A stretch of DNA of 5,487 bases from Candidatus Kariarchaeota archaeon (GCA_016839545.1 JAEOUB010000481.1:1-5487); one strand, 5' to 3'. Shown: positions 1 through 5,431, counted from the first letter of the stretch. Program-made: numbers and translations. Notes: generated from the sequence alone by a model not told the origin.

Positions 1-2
1 AA

Positions 3-56
3 GTGACAATCTCAGACCTGGAAAACATGATAAAAGATGTCATTGATGACCTGTAA
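3..56 (+). CDS. C-terminal tail of an unidentified protein (5' end outside window)
   Basis: One + strand frame is open from the window edge and ends with TAA at 54-56. It reads VTISDLENMIKDVIDDL, an acidic amphipathic helix-like tail that looks like a normal protein C-terminus. Of the other two + frames, one stops at once and one gives an unlikely arginine/histidine-rich string ending at 46. The stop directly abuts the stop of the converging minus-strand gene (TAATTA at 54-59), the arrangement expected of two convergent genes packed tail to tail. With only 17 codons visible, no family can be named, and the call rests on composition and context. Confidence 0.55.
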   Translation: MTISDLENMIKDVIDDL

Positions 57-737
57 TTATTTGTCCCAGTCCCAGTTTTTCTTGGACTCTGCTAATTTAT
101 CTTCCAGTGCAACTTTACGGGTCTCAGTCCTAGAAGGTGTATCACTCCTTCTGAAATAGAGAATTGCCCCAAGTAGTACAATAAATCCGAAGAAGCCAAT
201 GGCGAGGGGATTGTCAGCCAGGTTGAAGTTATTTCCCGGATCAGTTGTGGTTTGCAACGTCTGCCCCTCACCACCAAGCACTGAGTTCAGTTGCGATGAC
301 ATAGCAGAAGAGGAGACAACCTGATATGACCATTCTTTGACAAGATTGAGGTCTGTATCGAGTACCCAGACATACCCGTTGGAAACGCTGAAATCTGAGG
401 CACGATCTTGATTGTCGAGTCCAAAACTCCAGGGATATCCTCCTTTGAGACCAATAACATCATCCAATTCATCCCGAGATCCACCATAGCTGAGGGTCAG
501 AAATGTAACCTCGTCACTGTACTGGTCGAAAATGGCATTCATATTCGCCTGGTTCTGCTTGCATATCGAACACCACGAGGCTGCCCAATCAATCAGGTGG
601 ACCCTGCCAGTTTCGAGAGTCCGGGTCTCTCCTGAGGTGTGAAGGTAACTGAGAGAAACAGGTTCTGCAGTGACAGGAATAAGGCTAATTAAGAGGATTA
701 GGCTGATAATAATAGTGAAGAAAAGTCGCTGTTTCAC
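57..737 (-). CDS. Membrane-anchored thioredoxin-like (TlpA/redoxin-type) protein
   Basis: This 226-aa protein probably acts outside the cytoplasmic membrane as a thiol-disulfide oxidoreductase or reductant carrier. Residues 1-24 form a signal peptide (MKQR, a long hydrophobic stretch, then VTA before EP). The thioredoxin-like domain covers about 27-155, with the active site WCSIC (Cys56, Cys59) after the strand VHLIDWAAS, as in TlpA/AhpC-TSA relatives. Residues 156-176 are a Ser/Thr/Gly/Asn-rich linker. Residues 177-195 form a transmembrane helix followed by Arg-Arg and a charged, probably cytoplasmic tail of about 30 residues. The cis-proline expected opposite the CXXC is not visible: the equivalent stretch (about 119-127) reads SNGYVWVLD. 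The start is GTG at 737-735, with a TATA-like box about 26 bp upstream and no Shine-Dalgarno site. It is the last of three minus-strand genes. The fold is fairly certain; partner and direction of electron flow are unknown. Confidence 0.82.
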   Translation of the reverse strand: MKQRLFFTIIISLILLISLIPVTAEPVSLSYLHTSGETRTLETGRVHLIDWAASWCSICKQNQANMNAIFDQYSDEVTFLTLSYGGSRDELDDVIGLKGGYPWSFGLDNQDRASDFSVSNGYVWVLDTDLNLVKEWSYQVVSSSAMSSQLNSVLGGEGQTLQTTTDPGNNFNLADNPLAIGFFGFIVLLGAILYFRRSDTPSRTETRKVALEDKLAESKKNWDWDK

Positions 738-757
738 AGTTTCTAAAAAGAATATTT

Positions 758-767
758 CCTTTTATAC
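758..767 (-). promoter_or_regulatory. Candidate archaeal TATA box for the thioredoxin-like gene
   Basis: The minus strand reads GTATAAAAGG here. Its centre is about 26 bp before the GTG start at 737, so transcription would begin at or next to the start codon and give a leaderless mRNA. It lies in the 51-bp gap behind the lipid-kinase gene, so the thioredoxin-like gene could be transcribed independently of it. The assignment rests on motif and spacing only. Confidence 0.55.
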
Positions 768-788
768 TCTAAGTTGCAGAAAGATGAT

Positions 789-1721
789 CTAGGGAGTAAG
801 GACGTTGACACTAGAAGGACAAGCCACGATTTCAACCTTATCTGCAGGTTCTCGGAATGGTTCACCATCCACCTCAAAAAGCGTAGGAACAGTAGTGCTA
901 ATAGATATTTGTTGAGCATGGCCCATGTAAATGTTCTCCATCTCCGGAGTATGCTCCCCCTTTTGCAGCATTCCCATCTTCTTGATCATATCGAGTCGCG
1001 AGAAGTTCATTCCCATGGTATATGCCATTTTCTCACCGTGGGTATCTGCATGGGGATGCAGGTGGTATGCACCCGAATACGGTGAGAAACCTGCAGTGAG
1101 AAGTGAGAGCTGACCTGCTATCACCTCCCCATCAATATCCACATCAGCCTCAAGATTCTTCCATCCAAGTACTGCTCGAACACTGAGGAGCTGGTAGCGA
1201 AGTGCACTGCGTATCCAGGTAAGTTTACGCTGAACAGATGCCATGTGAGCAATAGTCGCACCAACACCGATGTCCGCCACATTCAATCCATACTTGGATA
1301 CTGTTCCCGATTTTGTCTCACCACTGATCTTTACCACCGGTGTCTTGCGGATCTGTCCTCTCCTGATCAGTTCTATCTGGTCTTCTACTGCGGTCGGCCA
1401 TGAAATAGCTCTCAGATAATCATTTACAGTACCAGATCGTATGAAACCCAATGTTGGTTGATGACCATTTGTTGCCTGCATTATGCCATTGACTACCTCA
1501 TTTGCAGTTCCTTCCCCGCCGACAGAGATCACTGTATCGAATTTGGCATTCACTGCCTCAAGGGTAGCTTCCACACCTTTTCCAATTCCATCTGCAACAA
1601 TATAATCGATATCATAGCCATCCAGAGCGGATTTGATAACAGCAAATTGAGATTCCCAGGTCTTGCCTGTCCGACCACCCTGTGATTGGGGGTTCACTAT
1701 AAAGTGAATGGAATTGGACAT
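789..1721 (-). CDS. Diacylglycerol/lipid kinase family protein (DAGK catalytic domain, YegS/DgkB-like)
   Basis: This is a 310-aa cytosolic or membrane-associated kinase that should transfer phosphate from ATP to a lipid alcohol such as a diacylglycerol-like or archaeal lipid intermediate. The length fits the family (about 300 aa). The N-terminal domain opens with IHFIVNPQSQGGRTGK (5-20), the NPxSGxG-type nucleotide-binding motif. VISVGGEGTANEVVNG (64-79) is the family's GGDGT motif, here GGEGT. LGFIRSGTVNDYLR (91-104) matches the GTxNDxAR motif, with Val for the usual second Gly and Arg for the usual Pro. The C-terminal beta domain ends with FEVDGEPF (282-289) and a closing VNVLTP, both typical. 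The ATG start is supported by a TATA-like box about 26 bp upstream. Family membership is well supported; the lipid substrate cannot be read from sequence, and sphingoid or other lipid kinases share this fold. Confidence 0.88.
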   Translation of the reverse strand: MSNSIHFIVNPQSQGGRTGKTWESQFAVIKSALDGYDIDYIVADGIGKGVEATLEAVNAKFDTVISVGGEGTANEVVNGIMQATNGHQPTLGFIRSGTVNDYLRAISWPTAVEDQIELIRRGQIRKTPVVKISGETKSGTVSKYGLNVADIGVGATIAHMASVQRKLTWIRSALRYQLLSVRAVLGWKNLEADVDIDGEVIAGQLSLLTAGFSPYSGAYHLHPHADTHGEKMAYTMGMNFSRLDMIKKMGMLQKGEHTPEMENIYMGHAQQISISTTVPTLFEVDGEPFREPADKVEIVACPSSVNVLTP

Positions 1722-1742
1722 AAGACCCGATTTTACTACACA

Positions 1743-1750
1743 GATAATTA
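1743..1750 (-). promoter_or_regulatory. Candidate TATA box for the lipid-kinase gene
   Basis: The minus strand reads TAATTATC, preceded by ACC. It is centred about 26 bp before the ATG at 1721. No Shine-Dalgarno site lies between box and start, which suits a leaderless transcript. It sits inside the 51-bp gap after the 160-aa gene. It is a weaker TATA match than the others, but the spacing is the same. Confidence 0.45.
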
Positions 1751-1772
1751 GGTAGCGAAGTTGGAATCTACT

Positions 1773-2255
1773 TCAGGAAATGGCTTTCAGTTTTGACTCC
1801 TCCATCTCTTCTCGTTCCTTTCTGTAGACAGGACTGCTATCAGTCAGATAGTCGTGGAGTGCATTGAGTTTTGTATTCAATTCAGGATAAGGGTCAGTAT
1901 AATCTGTCTTATGGGTCTCACAGAAGATCATGATACTACGATGAAGCTCTGGTCGGGTCTCACCTTCCAATTTTTGTTCAATCCAACCAAGTGTTGTCAA
2001 AAATTGGGTTCGCAGAAGCTTCTTTGCCTCAATATCCTTCTTGTCGGGACTCTCGAGTCCTTTTATCTGTCGCTCGATCCTATTGATCATGGCGTCAGAG
2101 AGTCTGAGAAGGTGAGTCATAGCCTCCATAACTTTGATCTTTCCAGGGAGTATCTCGTTCTGGTAGGTGGTAGAAAAGAAGGAGAAGAACTCGCCTATAT
2201 CAGGATCTATGGTATCGCCCATCTCCAGATACTTGGCAATCAGTGGTTCACTCAT
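1773..2255 (-). CDS. Hypothetical helical protein, 160 aa, unrecognised
   Basis: I do not recognise a family. The protein starts with ATG at 2255 (MSEPLIAKYLEMGDT) and ends with TGA at 1775-1773. It is soluble, with no signal peptide or membrane segment, rich in Glu, Lys, Leu and Met, and looks almost entirely helical. One stretch, about residues 38-75, could form a helical hairpin or short coiled coil (MINRIERQIKGLESPDKK and following). A single cysteine and a CETHK stretch lie near residue 113; there is no metal-binding cluster or nucleotide-binding loop. It is the first gene of the minus-strand set and is divergent from the cyclase gene across 206 bp, so it could share control with it. Codon use resembles its neighbours, and a correctly spaced TATA-like box supports a real gene. 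Function unknown. Confidence 0.75.
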   Translation of the reverse strand: MSEPLIAKYLEMGDTIDPDIGEFFSFFSTTYQNEILPGKIKVMEAMTHLLRLSDAMINRIERQIKGLESPDKKDIEAKKLLRTQFLTTLGWIEQKLEGETRPELHRSIMIFCETHKTDYTDPYPELNTKLNALHDYLTDSSPVYRKEREEMEESKLKAIS

Positions 2256-2278
2256 GGGAGATAATTTCGAAGGGGGAA

Positions 2279-2286
2279 ATATTAAG
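2279..2286 (-). promoter_or_regulatory. Candidate TATA box for the 160-aa gene
   Basis: The minus strand reads TTAATATT, preceded by CC. Its centre is about 27 bp before the ATG at 2255, so the message would start within a base or two of the start codon. The AGAATTC copy at 2303-2309 lies just upstream of this box on the same strand, where a regulator could act. Confidence 0.5.
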
Positions 2287-2302
2287 GATTGTAACTTGGG
2301 AT

Positions 2303-2397
2303 AGAATTCGAGGGTATGAAGAGCCGATACATCAGAATTCTACTTAATTTGCAGAATGAGGACGCCGACTCAATAATCCCACCTCATCTAAGAATTC
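2303..2397. repeat. Three AGAATTC copies in the divergent intergenic region
   Basis: AGAATTC occurs at 2303-2309, 2334-2340 and 2391-2397; the core GAATTC is palindromic. Centre-to-centre spacings are 31 and 57 bp. The rest of the window has only three GAATTC copies (near 3728, 4064 and 4468), all inside the cyclase coding region, so this 206-bp region is clearly enriched. The copies lie between the two divergent promoters, where operator sites would be expected. This could also be chance in A/T-rich spacer. Confidence 0.35.
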
Positions 2398-2407
2398 GGT
2401 GCAAACC

Positions 2408-2420
2408 ACCCTCTAAGGGT
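2408..2420. promoter_or_regulatory. Inverted repeat ACCCT-cta-AGGGT next to the cyclase promoter
   Basis: Two perfect 5-bp arms flank a 3-bp centre. The repeat ends 6 bp before the TATA-like box of the cyclase gene, directly upstream of or overlapping the region where TFB would contact DNA. That position suits an operator for an activator or repressor. It lies upstream of the predicted transcript start, so it would act as DNA, not as an RNA hairpin. The regulator is unknown. Confidence 0.35.
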
Positions 2421-2426
2421 AACCTA

Positions 2427-2434
2427 CTTATATC
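2427..2434 (+). promoter_or_regulatory. Candidate TATA box for the cyclase gene
   Basis: CTTATATC, preceded by AACCTA, is a good match to an archaeal TATA element. Its centre is about 31 bp before the GTG start at 2462. A start site about 25 bp downstream would leave a leader of about 6 bases, too short for a Shine-Dalgarno site, and none is seen. Confidence 0.55.
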
Positions 2435-2461
2435 TTCCAAGTATGCAAATATTGACGAATC

Positions 2462-4804
2462 GTGAATATTGAACAATTGGATACCTCCCAGGGTGCATTG
2501 ATTGAATTTCGAGATGAGTTTCTTGCAGAGAGCTCAGATCTAATTTATGACTCTCTTGCCAAGAATGATCTTAAGCAGGCAATAGAGAATTTCAAAGAAT
2601 TGTTTGTACAGGTCAATGGAATTTCAGGTTCGTTTTACATTATCAATGAATTTACTAAGGGATATCTCTCCAAATTGGACAGTATTCTAGAAGAACTCCT
2701 TATGCGAGTATTGGAGGATCAGGAAAATCCTGAAAGAGTGAAGCGAGAGCTCACCCTACTCATGTACAAAATCAATTCACAGTTCTTCAGATTGCTTTGG
2801 AGAGGTGACGAAGAGGAGATAAGACAGGAGTTCATCAGGAATATTGAAAATGCACTAACGAGGATTGAAGATTCCGATATTGAAGAGACTGCAAAAAAAG
2901 AGCTTGTCATAATTGTGGATTTCTTCAAGATAGGCCTACCGACATCTGCAGGGTTGTTTAATGATAACTATTATGAGTTCAGAAGAGGTTATGTCAATGG
3001 TTTCTCCGAATTTGTGACTAGCAATCCTAAATTGGAAGACAGTTTTTCCTTCTCAAATCTCTGTAGCAATATTGGAGGGATACTCTTGGAAGACCAGCCT
3101 GATTTGGCAAAAATGGTCCTAGACTTTTCACTCTCAACCGCAATGGAGAGTAAGTCGCCAACACTGACATCCCGAGCACTTTTCATGTTGGGCCATTACT
3201 ACCGGCTCAAAGGACAGCTTGACATCGCTCTGGATACCTATCAGCAAAGTATGGAAATTGAGGGGGTACCTCATCTGCTACTTGCATATCCGATCCGTCA
3301 CATTGGGGAGATACTTCAGACCAGGGGTGAATTACTGACAGCTAAGATATATTATGAAAAGAGCCTGGATCTTTTCCAATTCGTCCTGAACAAACTGGCT
3401 GTGGCAAGAACGCTCCAGTACATGGGTAATATCTCATTTCTGGAGGCTTCGTTTGATGAGGCTCTGAGCTGGTATGACAAAAGTCTACAGGTTCTCTTGG
3501 AATATAACTACCAGAGGATGATCGCAGACTTGTATTATTCTCATATACGTGTTTATCTGGAACAGGAGAGGATAGAGGAGGCAGAGAAGGTTTTAGAGGA
3601 TTTAGAAAGTCTTCATCACAAATCAAATCACAGAGGCATAGATCAGGTATACTTCATTTGCAAGGCGCTGGTTTTGAAACGAAGTAAGAGGAGAGTCAAG
3701 AAGGCGAAAGCCCACGAATTGCTCGAGGAATTCATTGGAAACGAAGTGCTCAATCACCAGTATACAATAGTTGCAATGCAGAACCTCTGTGAACTGCTGG
3801 TAGATGAGATGCGAACGGAACCTGCAGAGGAGATATTTGAGGAGGCATCGGAACTTGTAAACCGCCTTCTCCTACTTGGTCAGGAACAGAACCTCTACCA
3901 GGTACAGATACAAGCTCTCATACTTCAATCACAGTTTGATATGGTACAGGGAAAATTCGACCAGACTCTTGAGAAACTATCAGAGGCCGAGGAGATGTGT
4001 AGGGAGAAGAATCTACCTCAATTAACAGAGTACGTTGCTCGATTTCGTGAACGTTATCTGACTGAATTCTCAAAGTGGAGAAACATTGTACATGATAATG
4101 AAACAGTACAAGACCGGTTAGCCAATCCAGATGTGCAGGAATATATCAAACTCGCTCTGGCAACCGTTCAGGAAGAGAAACAGCAGACTGAGACTCTGCT
4201 ACAAACAGTTCTGCCAATAGAAATTATTCCGTATCTGAAGAGTACTACAGAGGTTTATGCAGAGAAATTCGAAAATGTCTGTATCCTGTTTGCAGATATT
4301 GTAGGTTTTACAGAGATATCGGCACGTCTTGACCCACACGAGATGGTGTTACTCCTCAATGAAATATTCACGATGTTTGACACTCTCCTGCCAAAGTATG
4401 ATGTGGAGAAGATCCGAACAATCGGTGATAACTACATGGTGGTGGTGGGAGCTCCTAGAAGAAATGAGAATTCAACCCACTTGATGGCAGGGTTCGCTCT
4501 TGAGATTTCGGATTATCTGAAACAGAACAGGGATGCACTTCGGGGTATTACATTCAGAATTGGAATGAATACAGGAGAAGTCGTAGCTGGGGTTGTTGGT
4601 ACTGACAGGTATCACTTCGATGTCTGGGGGGATGCAGTCAACGTTGCGGCCAGGATGGAAAGCCATGGTGTTCCCGGAAAGATACAGGTCACAGAGGAAG
4701 TGTATAACGGATTGAAGGATGATTTTCAATTTGAGGAGCGGGGGATTATTGAAATAAAAGGAAAAAAACCCCTTAGAACCTGGTTTTTATCTGGAAAATT
4801 ATGA
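2462..4804 (+). CDS. TPR-containing class III adenylate/guanylate cyclase
   Basis: This 780-aa soluble protein should make a cyclic nucleotide (probably cAMP) under control of a helical-repeat sensor. Residues 1-236 are helical and unrecognised. TPRs follow at about 237-270, 275-308, 315-348 and 355-388 (the first three have clear L-G-Y/A/Y spacing), with further helical repeats to about 545, including a TPR-like unit near 480-515. Residues 565-605 hold a coiled linker (EEKQQTETLLQTVLP) typical before such cyclases. The catalytic domain runs 606-780: metal-binding Asp612 (FADIVGFT) and Asp656 (TIGDNYM), 44 residues apart as in mammalian enzymes; transition-state Asn727 and Arg731 (NVAARM); purine-selecting positions Arg652 and Asp720. 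Asp720 favours ATP, but Arg replaces the usual Lys. One chain holds every catalytic residue, so a homodimer is expected. The GTG start has an in-frame TGA three codons upstream and no other nearby start. There are no membrane segments, so it probably senses a partner protein or intracellular ligand. Confidence 0.9.
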   Translation: MNIEQLDTSQGALIEFRDEFLAESSDLIYDSLAKNDLKQAIENFKELFVQVNGISGSFYIINEFTKGYLSKLDSILEELLMRVLEDQENPERVKRELTLLMYKINSQFFRLLWRGDEEEIRQEFIRNIENALTRIEDSDIEETAKKELVIIVDFFKIGLPTSAGLFNDNYYEFRRGYVNGFSEFVTSNPKLEDSFSFSNLCSNIGGILLEDQPDLAKMVLDFSLSTAMESKSPTLTSRALFMLGHYYRLKGQLDIALDTYQQSMEIEGVPHLLLAYPIRHIGEILQTRGELLTAKIYYEKSLDLFQFVLNKLAVARTLQYMGNISFLEASFDEALSWYDKSLQVLLEYNYQRMIADLYYSHIRVYLEQERIEEAEKVLEDLESLHHKSNHRGIDQVYFICKALVLKRSKRRVKKAKAHELLEEFIGNEVLNHQYTIVAMQNLCELLVDEMRTEPAEEIFEEASELVNRLLLLGQEQNLYQVQIQALILQSQFDMVQGKFDQTLEKLSEAEEMCREKNLPQLTEYVARFRERYLTEFSKWRNIVHDNETVQDRLANPDVQEYIKLALATVQEEKQQTETLLQTVLPIEIIPYLKSTTEVYAEKFENVCILFADIVGFTEISARLDPHEMVLLLNEIFTMFDTLLPKYDVEKIRTIGDNYMVVVGAPRRNENSTHLMAGFALEISDYLKQNRDALRGITFRIGMNTGEVVAGVVGTDRYHFDVWGDAVNVAARMESHGVPGKIQVTEEVYNGLKDDFQFEERGIIEIKGKKPLRTWFLSGKL

Positions 4805-4835
4805 TACCAATCTCTTGTTCAATTTATGCTATCTA

Positions 4836-4843
4836 ACATATAG
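4836..4843 (+). promoter_or_regulatory. Candidate TATA box for the small membrane-protein gene
   Basis: ACATATAG lies in the spacer between the cyclase stop and the next gene. A transcript starting about 25 bp downstream (near 4865) would have a leader of about 20 bases before the ATG at 4886, long enough to include GGTGA. The gene could therefore be transcribed separately from the cyclase. Other A/T-rich words nearby (for example TTTATGCT at 4823) make the exact box uncertain. Confidence 0.4.
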
Positions 4844-4875
4844 TAATACTAAGAGTAATGAAGAATTGAGCGGCT

Positions 4876-4880
4876 GGTGA
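4876..4880 (+). promoter_or_regulatory. Ribosome-binding site GGTGA that decides the start of the membrane-protein gene
   Basis: GGTGA matches part of the archaeal Shine-Dalgarno consensus GGAGGTGAT and ends 5 bases before ATG at 4886-4888. The in-frame GTG at 4877 lies inside this motif, so it is more likely part of the ribosome-binding site than the start codon. This is the only clear Shine-Dalgarno-like site before a gene in the window. Confidence 0.5.
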
Positions 4881-4885
4881 AAATA

Positions 4886-5257
4886 ATGGATTTATTGGCA
4901 TTATTTGGAATAGTATTTATCACCACAGCCCTAGTATTCTATAGTCTGGGAGTTTGGGGAGAGTTCTTCAAGAAAGATCTCTTTTACTATCACGTTATTT
5001 TCTTCTTTATCGGCCTCACCTGTGATTTTCTTGGCACCTCTCTGATGTTTTTAATGGCAGATGAGCTTGTATTTGATATTCACGCGGTATCAGGAGCAAT
5101 TGCAATTATTCTGATGGCAATTCATGCCTACTGGGCTTACAAAACTGAGAAAGGAGGTACTCCCGAGCAGAAGAGTAAATTCCACCGTTACTCCATCTTT
5201 GTGTGGCTTTTCTGGCTCCTTCCTTATTTCTATCCATCAGTCTCAATGATGTCATGA
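4886..5257 (+). CDS. Small four-helix membrane protein, TIGR03987/HsmA-like family
   Basis: This 123-aa integral membrane protein resembles, from memory, the conserved hypothetical family TIGR03987 (called HsmA-like in some annotations), found in archaea and bacteria. Its biochemical role is not established. Four membrane helices are visible at about 2-22, 34-57, 65-85 and 102-121. Family-type signatures in order are FYSLGVWGE (18-26), HVIFFFIGLTCDFLGTSLM (36-54), HAVSG (66-70), IHAYWAYK (79-86) and KFHRYSIFVWLFWLLPY (98-114). Histidines 36, 66, 80 and 100 and Asp47 at helix ends or within helices could bind a metal or cofactor; that is inference. An alternative GTG start at 4877 would add three residues (MKI), but it overlaps GGTGA, so ATG is preferred. 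The gene lies 81 bp after the cyclase on the same strand, with its own TATA-like box, so operon membership is uncertain. Confidence 0.8.
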   Translation: MDLLALFGIVFITTALVFYSLGVWGEFFKKDLFYYHVIFFFIGLTCDFLGTSLMFLMADELVFDIHAVSGAIAIILMAIHAYWAYKTEKGGTPEQKSKFHRYSIFVWLFWLLPYFYPSVSMMS

Positions 5258-5269
5258 AATCAGGATAGG

Positions 5270-5407
5270 ATGCACCAACATATCAGCTTTGTTTCAATTC
5301 GAAGCCTATTGGCGCCATCCCTGAGGAGATTGTTTCATGACGCAATAACTAAAAATATAGCGCAAATCAATGAAAATACCATCAGAGCGTTATTGAGTGC
5401 TTGTTAG
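5270..5407 (+). CDS. Possible 45-aa small ORF, unrecognised
   Basis: An ATG 12 bases after the membrane-protein stop opens a frame of 45 codons ending in TAG at 5405-5407. The product would be basic and partly amphipathic (starts MHQHISFVSIRSLLAP, ends TIRALLSAC). AGGATAGG directly before the ATG is only a weak ribosome-binding match with poor spacing. The candidate TATA box at 5350-5360 and part of the palindrome cluster fall inside it, which argues against it being coding. It fills most of the otherwise empty 174-bp stretch before the next possible gene. Equally, it may be chance. No family recognised. Confidence 0.22.
   Translation: MHQHISFVSIRSLLAPSLRRLFHDAITKNIAQINENTIRALLSAC
5350..5360 (+). 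promoter_or_regulatory. Possible TATA box for the gene entering at the right edge
   Basis: TAAAAATATAG is the most TATA-like word in the last 230 bases. A start site about 25 bp downstream (near 5381) would give the candidate gene at 5432 a leader of about 50 bases, much longer than elsewhere in the window, that contains the hairpin at 5386-5411. The assignment depends on that gene being real. Confidence 0.28.
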
Positions 5408-5428
5408 CGCTACGTAATTGGAATCCAA
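5386..5428 (+). repeat. Palindrome cluster and hairpin before the right-edge ORF
   Basis: AGCGTTA at 5386-5392 can pair with TAGCGCT at 5405-5411 (7 pairs including one G-T/G-U) around a 12-base loop. TAGCGCTA at 5405-5412 is itself a perfect palindrome and overlaps TACGTA (5411-5416). TTGGAATCCAA (5418-5428) is a perfect 5-bp inverted repeat around one base, ending 3 bases before the ATG at 5432. These could be protein-binding sites or an RNA leader structure. Confidence 0.35.
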
Positions 5429-5431
5429 CTC

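Noticed and set aside
774..1085. Plus-strand open frame opposite the lipid-kinase C-terminus
   Set aside because: The opposite strand encodes the conserved DGEPF region of the kinase; the + product has low-quality composition.
1854..2264. Long + strand open frame (136 codons) opposite the 160-aa gene
   Set aside because: Its product is cysteine-rich with an unlikely composition, while the minus-strand frame has normal composition and a well-placed TATA box. It is a shadow frame.
2398..2410. GGTG-caaac-CACC hairpin that overlaps the ACCCT/AGGGT repeat, suggesting a switch between two structures
   Set aside because: It is upstream of the predicted transcript start, so it would not be in the RNA; 4-bp arms are common by chance.
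3342..3626. Minus-strand open frame opposite the TPR region
   Set aside because: It overlaps clearly conserved TPR coding sequence and gives a proline/serine-rich product with no recognisable features.
4308..4331. Possibility that the cyclase domain is a GGDEF or degenerate, inactive homologue
   Set aside because: FADIVGFT, TIGD and NVAARM are diagnostic of active class III cyclases, and all catalytic residues are present.
4764..4788. AAAAACC...GGTTTTT inverted repeat followed by a T-run, resembling an intrinsic terminator
   Set aside because: It lies inside the cyclase coding region, before its stop codon, and encodes normal family residues (Lys-Lys-Pro...Trp-Phe). Termination here would remove the stop codon, so it is more likely a by-product of the codons.
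5325..5372. Minus-strand 15-codon hydrophobic ORF (MVFSLICAIFLVIAS)
   Set aside because: Very short, no ribosome-binding site or promoter, and easily produced by A/T-rich sequence.
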